From Anaerotruncus sp. G3(2012) (GTDB lineage Bacteria; Bacillota; Clostridia; Oscillospirales; Ruminococcaceae), in assembly GCF_000403395.2 (NCBI RefSeq), contig NZ_KE159680.1, positions 60,202 to 124,201 on the forward strand: a stretch of 64,000 nucleotides of DNA, read 5' to 3'. Positions 62,496 to 64,000 of the stretch are shown piece by piece. The notes below the pieces were generated by a model that saw only the letters and a program-made list of their open reading frames with translations, did not search any database and was not told the DNA's origin. Every line of letters starts with the position of its first letter. Position 1 is the first letter of the stretch. The translations under genes and the position numbers were made by a program.

Positions 62496-63887
62496 ATGGA
62501 CAGCAGGGTCAAACACTTTTTGGAGGAGATCAAGGGCAAACGGGTGACCGTGATCGGCATAGGCGTAAGCCATTCGGACCTGATCTTCCGTCTGAACGAC
62601 TGGGGCGCAAAGGTCACCGCCTGCGACAAGCGCACCCGGGAACAGGTAGGGCAGGCGCTTTGCAGCAACTTTGAAGCGCAGGGGATCACCCTGCACCTTG
62701 GCCCCGACTATCTGGAGGGGATCGACGCAGACATCGTCCTGCGCACACCGGGCATGAAATTCCATCTGCCGGTCCTGGAGGAGCTGCGCAAAAATGGCGT
62801 CGCCGTGACCAGTGAGATGGAGCTGTTTTTTGAACTCTGTCCCTGCCGGACGATCGCGGTGACCGGCAGCGACGGTAAGACCACCAGCACCACCCTGATT
62901 TCCGAGATTCTGAAAGAGGCGGGATACCGGGTGCATCTGGGCGGCAATATCGGACGGGCACTGCTGCCGGACATTGAGGATGTGCGGGAAAATGATTTTG
63001 CTGTGGTGGAGCTTTCGAGTTTCCAGCTAATCTCGATGCGGCGCAGCCCGGACATTGCGGTTATTACCAACATCACCCCCAACCATCTGGATATGCACAA
63101 GGACATGCAGGAATATGTGGATGCGAAAAAGAACATCTTCCAGCATCAGGGGGCGTTTTCCCGGACGGTTCTGGGGGTGGACAACGACCTTGCCGCATCG
63201 TTCGTAGGGCAGACGAGGGGCCAGACATTCGAATTCTCGACCGAACATCCGGTAAGGTCGGGGGCATACCTTGGCGGGGACGGTATTCTCTATATGTCAA
63301 TCAATGGGGAGGCGCAGAAGGTCATCCACGCGAGCGACATCCGGATTCCCGGCCGGCACAACATCAAAAACTATCTTGGGGCGATCTGTGCGGTCTGGGG
63401 ATACGTGGATCGCGAAGCGATTTATAATGTGGCGACCGAATTCGCGGGAGTGGAGCACCGGATTGAGCTGGTGCGGGAGCTGGACGGCGTGAGATGGTAC
63501 AACGACTCGATCGCCACCACCCCGACCCGTACGATGGCAGGGCTGGCCGCGTTCGACCAGCGGCTGATCCTTCTGGCTGGCGGCTACGATAAGAAAATCC
63601 CGTTTGAGCCGCTCGCCCCCAAACTGGCGGAGAAGGTCAAGCTGCTGATCCTGACCGGCACCACTGCTGACAAGATCGAAGCGGCAGTCAAAGCCTGCGG
63701 CAGCTACGACCCCGCACAGCTCACCATCCTGCGGGCGAAGGATCTGGAACAAGCGGTGCAGATCGCGCGGGAGAACGCCAAAGCGGGGGACATCGTGTCG
63801 CTCTCGCCCGCCTGTGCAAGTTATGATGCGTTCCCCAACTTTGAGGTACGCGGACGGTATTATAAAGAGCTGGTCAACGCCCTTTAA
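62496..63887 (+). CDS. murD: UDP-N-acetylmuramoylalanine--D-glutamate ligase
   Basis: The ATG at 62496 is seven bases after GGAGG; an ATG at 62490 is too close and an ATG-less extension begins at 62466. The 463-residue Mur ligase shows the N-terminal fold (KRVTVIGIGVSHSDLIFRLNDWGAKVTACDKR), the ATP loop AVTGSDGKTTSTTLI, ITPNHLDMHKDMQEYVDAKKNIF, FAGVEHRIELV with YNDSIATTPTRTMAGLAAF and LSPACASYDAFPNFEVRG. It adds D-glutamate to UDP-MurNAc-L-Ala. A 17-nt match to the family 1 MITE end lies in its leader. Confidence 0.96.
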   Translation: MDSRVKHFLEEIKGKRVTVIGIGVSHSDLIFRLNDWGAKVTACDKRTREQVGQALCSNFEAQGITLHLGPDYLEGIDADIVLRTPGMKFHLPVLEELRKNGVAVTSEMELFFELCPCRTIAVTGSDGKTTSTTLISEILKEAGYRVHLGGNIGRALLPDIEDVRENDFAVVELSSFQLISMRRSPDIAVITNITPNHLDMHKDMQEYVDAKKNIFQHQGAFSRTVLGVDNDLAASFVGQTRGQTFEFSTEHPVRSGAYLGGDGILYMSINGEAQKVIHASDIRIPGRHNIKNYLGAICAVWGYVDREAIYNVATEFAGVEHRIELVRELDGVRWYNDSIATTPTRTMAGLAAFDQRLILLAGGYDKKIPFEPLAPKLAEKVKLLILTGTTADKIEAAVKACGSYDPAQLTILRAKDLEQAVQIARENAKAGDIVSLSPACASYDAFPNFEVRGRYYKELVNAL

Positions 63888-63892
63888 AGACA

Positions 63893-64000
63893 ACGAAAGT
63901 TTGGGTTCCAGACCAAAACAACGCCCATCGCTTCTCGGGCTTTCAGCCCGAAGCGCGTTTCACGCGACGCTCGGGCAGGATGCGCCTTGCGGGCTAGGGG
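63893..64000. repeat. Mosaic intergenic repeat block (module A/D fragment) at the window edge
   Basis: AAAGTTTGGGTTCCAGACC (as at 12358), then a CGGGCTTTCAGCCCG hairpin, GAAGCGCGTTTCACGCGAC and GGATGCGCCTTGCGGG (as at 12.4 and 35.95 kb). It continues past the edge of the window. Confidence 0.8.

Overview
The window looks like the chromosome of a GC-rich, anaerobic, endospore-forming member of the Clostridia, probably Oscillospirales (Ruminococcaceae-like). The evidence is the Firmicutes-type S10-spc-alpha ribosomal gene order with short zinc-binding S14 and zinc-type S4, an L10 leader before rplJ-rplL, a single-chain pyruvate:ferredoxin oxidoreductase (nifJ), the sporulation pair gpr-spoIIP, and strong GGAGG ribosome binding sites. 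The lineage below class level is inference.

Layout. 1-3.4 kb: the 3' end of a Na/Pi cotransporter, a YdeI/OmdA-family gene, and an AT-richer islet with a radical SAM/SPASM-glycosyltransferase fusion behind a nested palindromic repeat. 3.5-17 kb: housekeeping and envelope genes (PdaA-like deacetylase, NudF, M14 peptidase, PadR-DUF2812 pair, metY-lipoprotein-phosphoesterase operon, PBP5-type carboxypeptidase, DUF4349 lipoprotein). rplJ-rplL follows on the minus strand with its promoter, L10 leader and attenuator. 17.1-18.0 kb: a VanY-type peptidase. 18.2-34.1 kb: the complete S10-spc-alpha operon, from a structured leader with an apparent attenuator through rpsJ to rplQ, including secY, adk, map, a KOW gene and infA. 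34.4-37.4 kb: tcdA, a TtcA-family gene and a CNNM/CorC membrane protein. 37.8-41.5 kb: nifJ.

41.5-54.2 kb: a compact minus-strand cluster of 18 phage structural genes in PBSX (xtm/xkd-like) order: terminases, portal, protease, capsid, connectors, contractile sheath, tube, baseplate, fibre. It has no integrase, repressor, replication or lysis gene in the window and no recognisable tape-measure gene. It is tightly bounded by nifJ and trkH and carries a copy of the host's own intergenic repeat between two of its genes. This is the most unusual locus: a candidate domesticated contractile particle or gene-transfer-agent-like element (inference).

54.4-57.3 kb: trkA-trkH potassium uptake. 58-60.8 kb: gpr-spoIIP and a small membrane protein. 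61-63.9 kb: a small membrane protein, alr and murD.

Intergenic space is heavily colonised by three dispersed repeat types: two MITE-like elements of about 150-170 bp with imperfect terminal inverted repeats, and mosaic blocks of hairpin modules found at six places. One MITE end supplies the stop codon of a metallophosphoesterase gene. No tRNA, rRNA, CRISPR array, or transposase gene was recognised.
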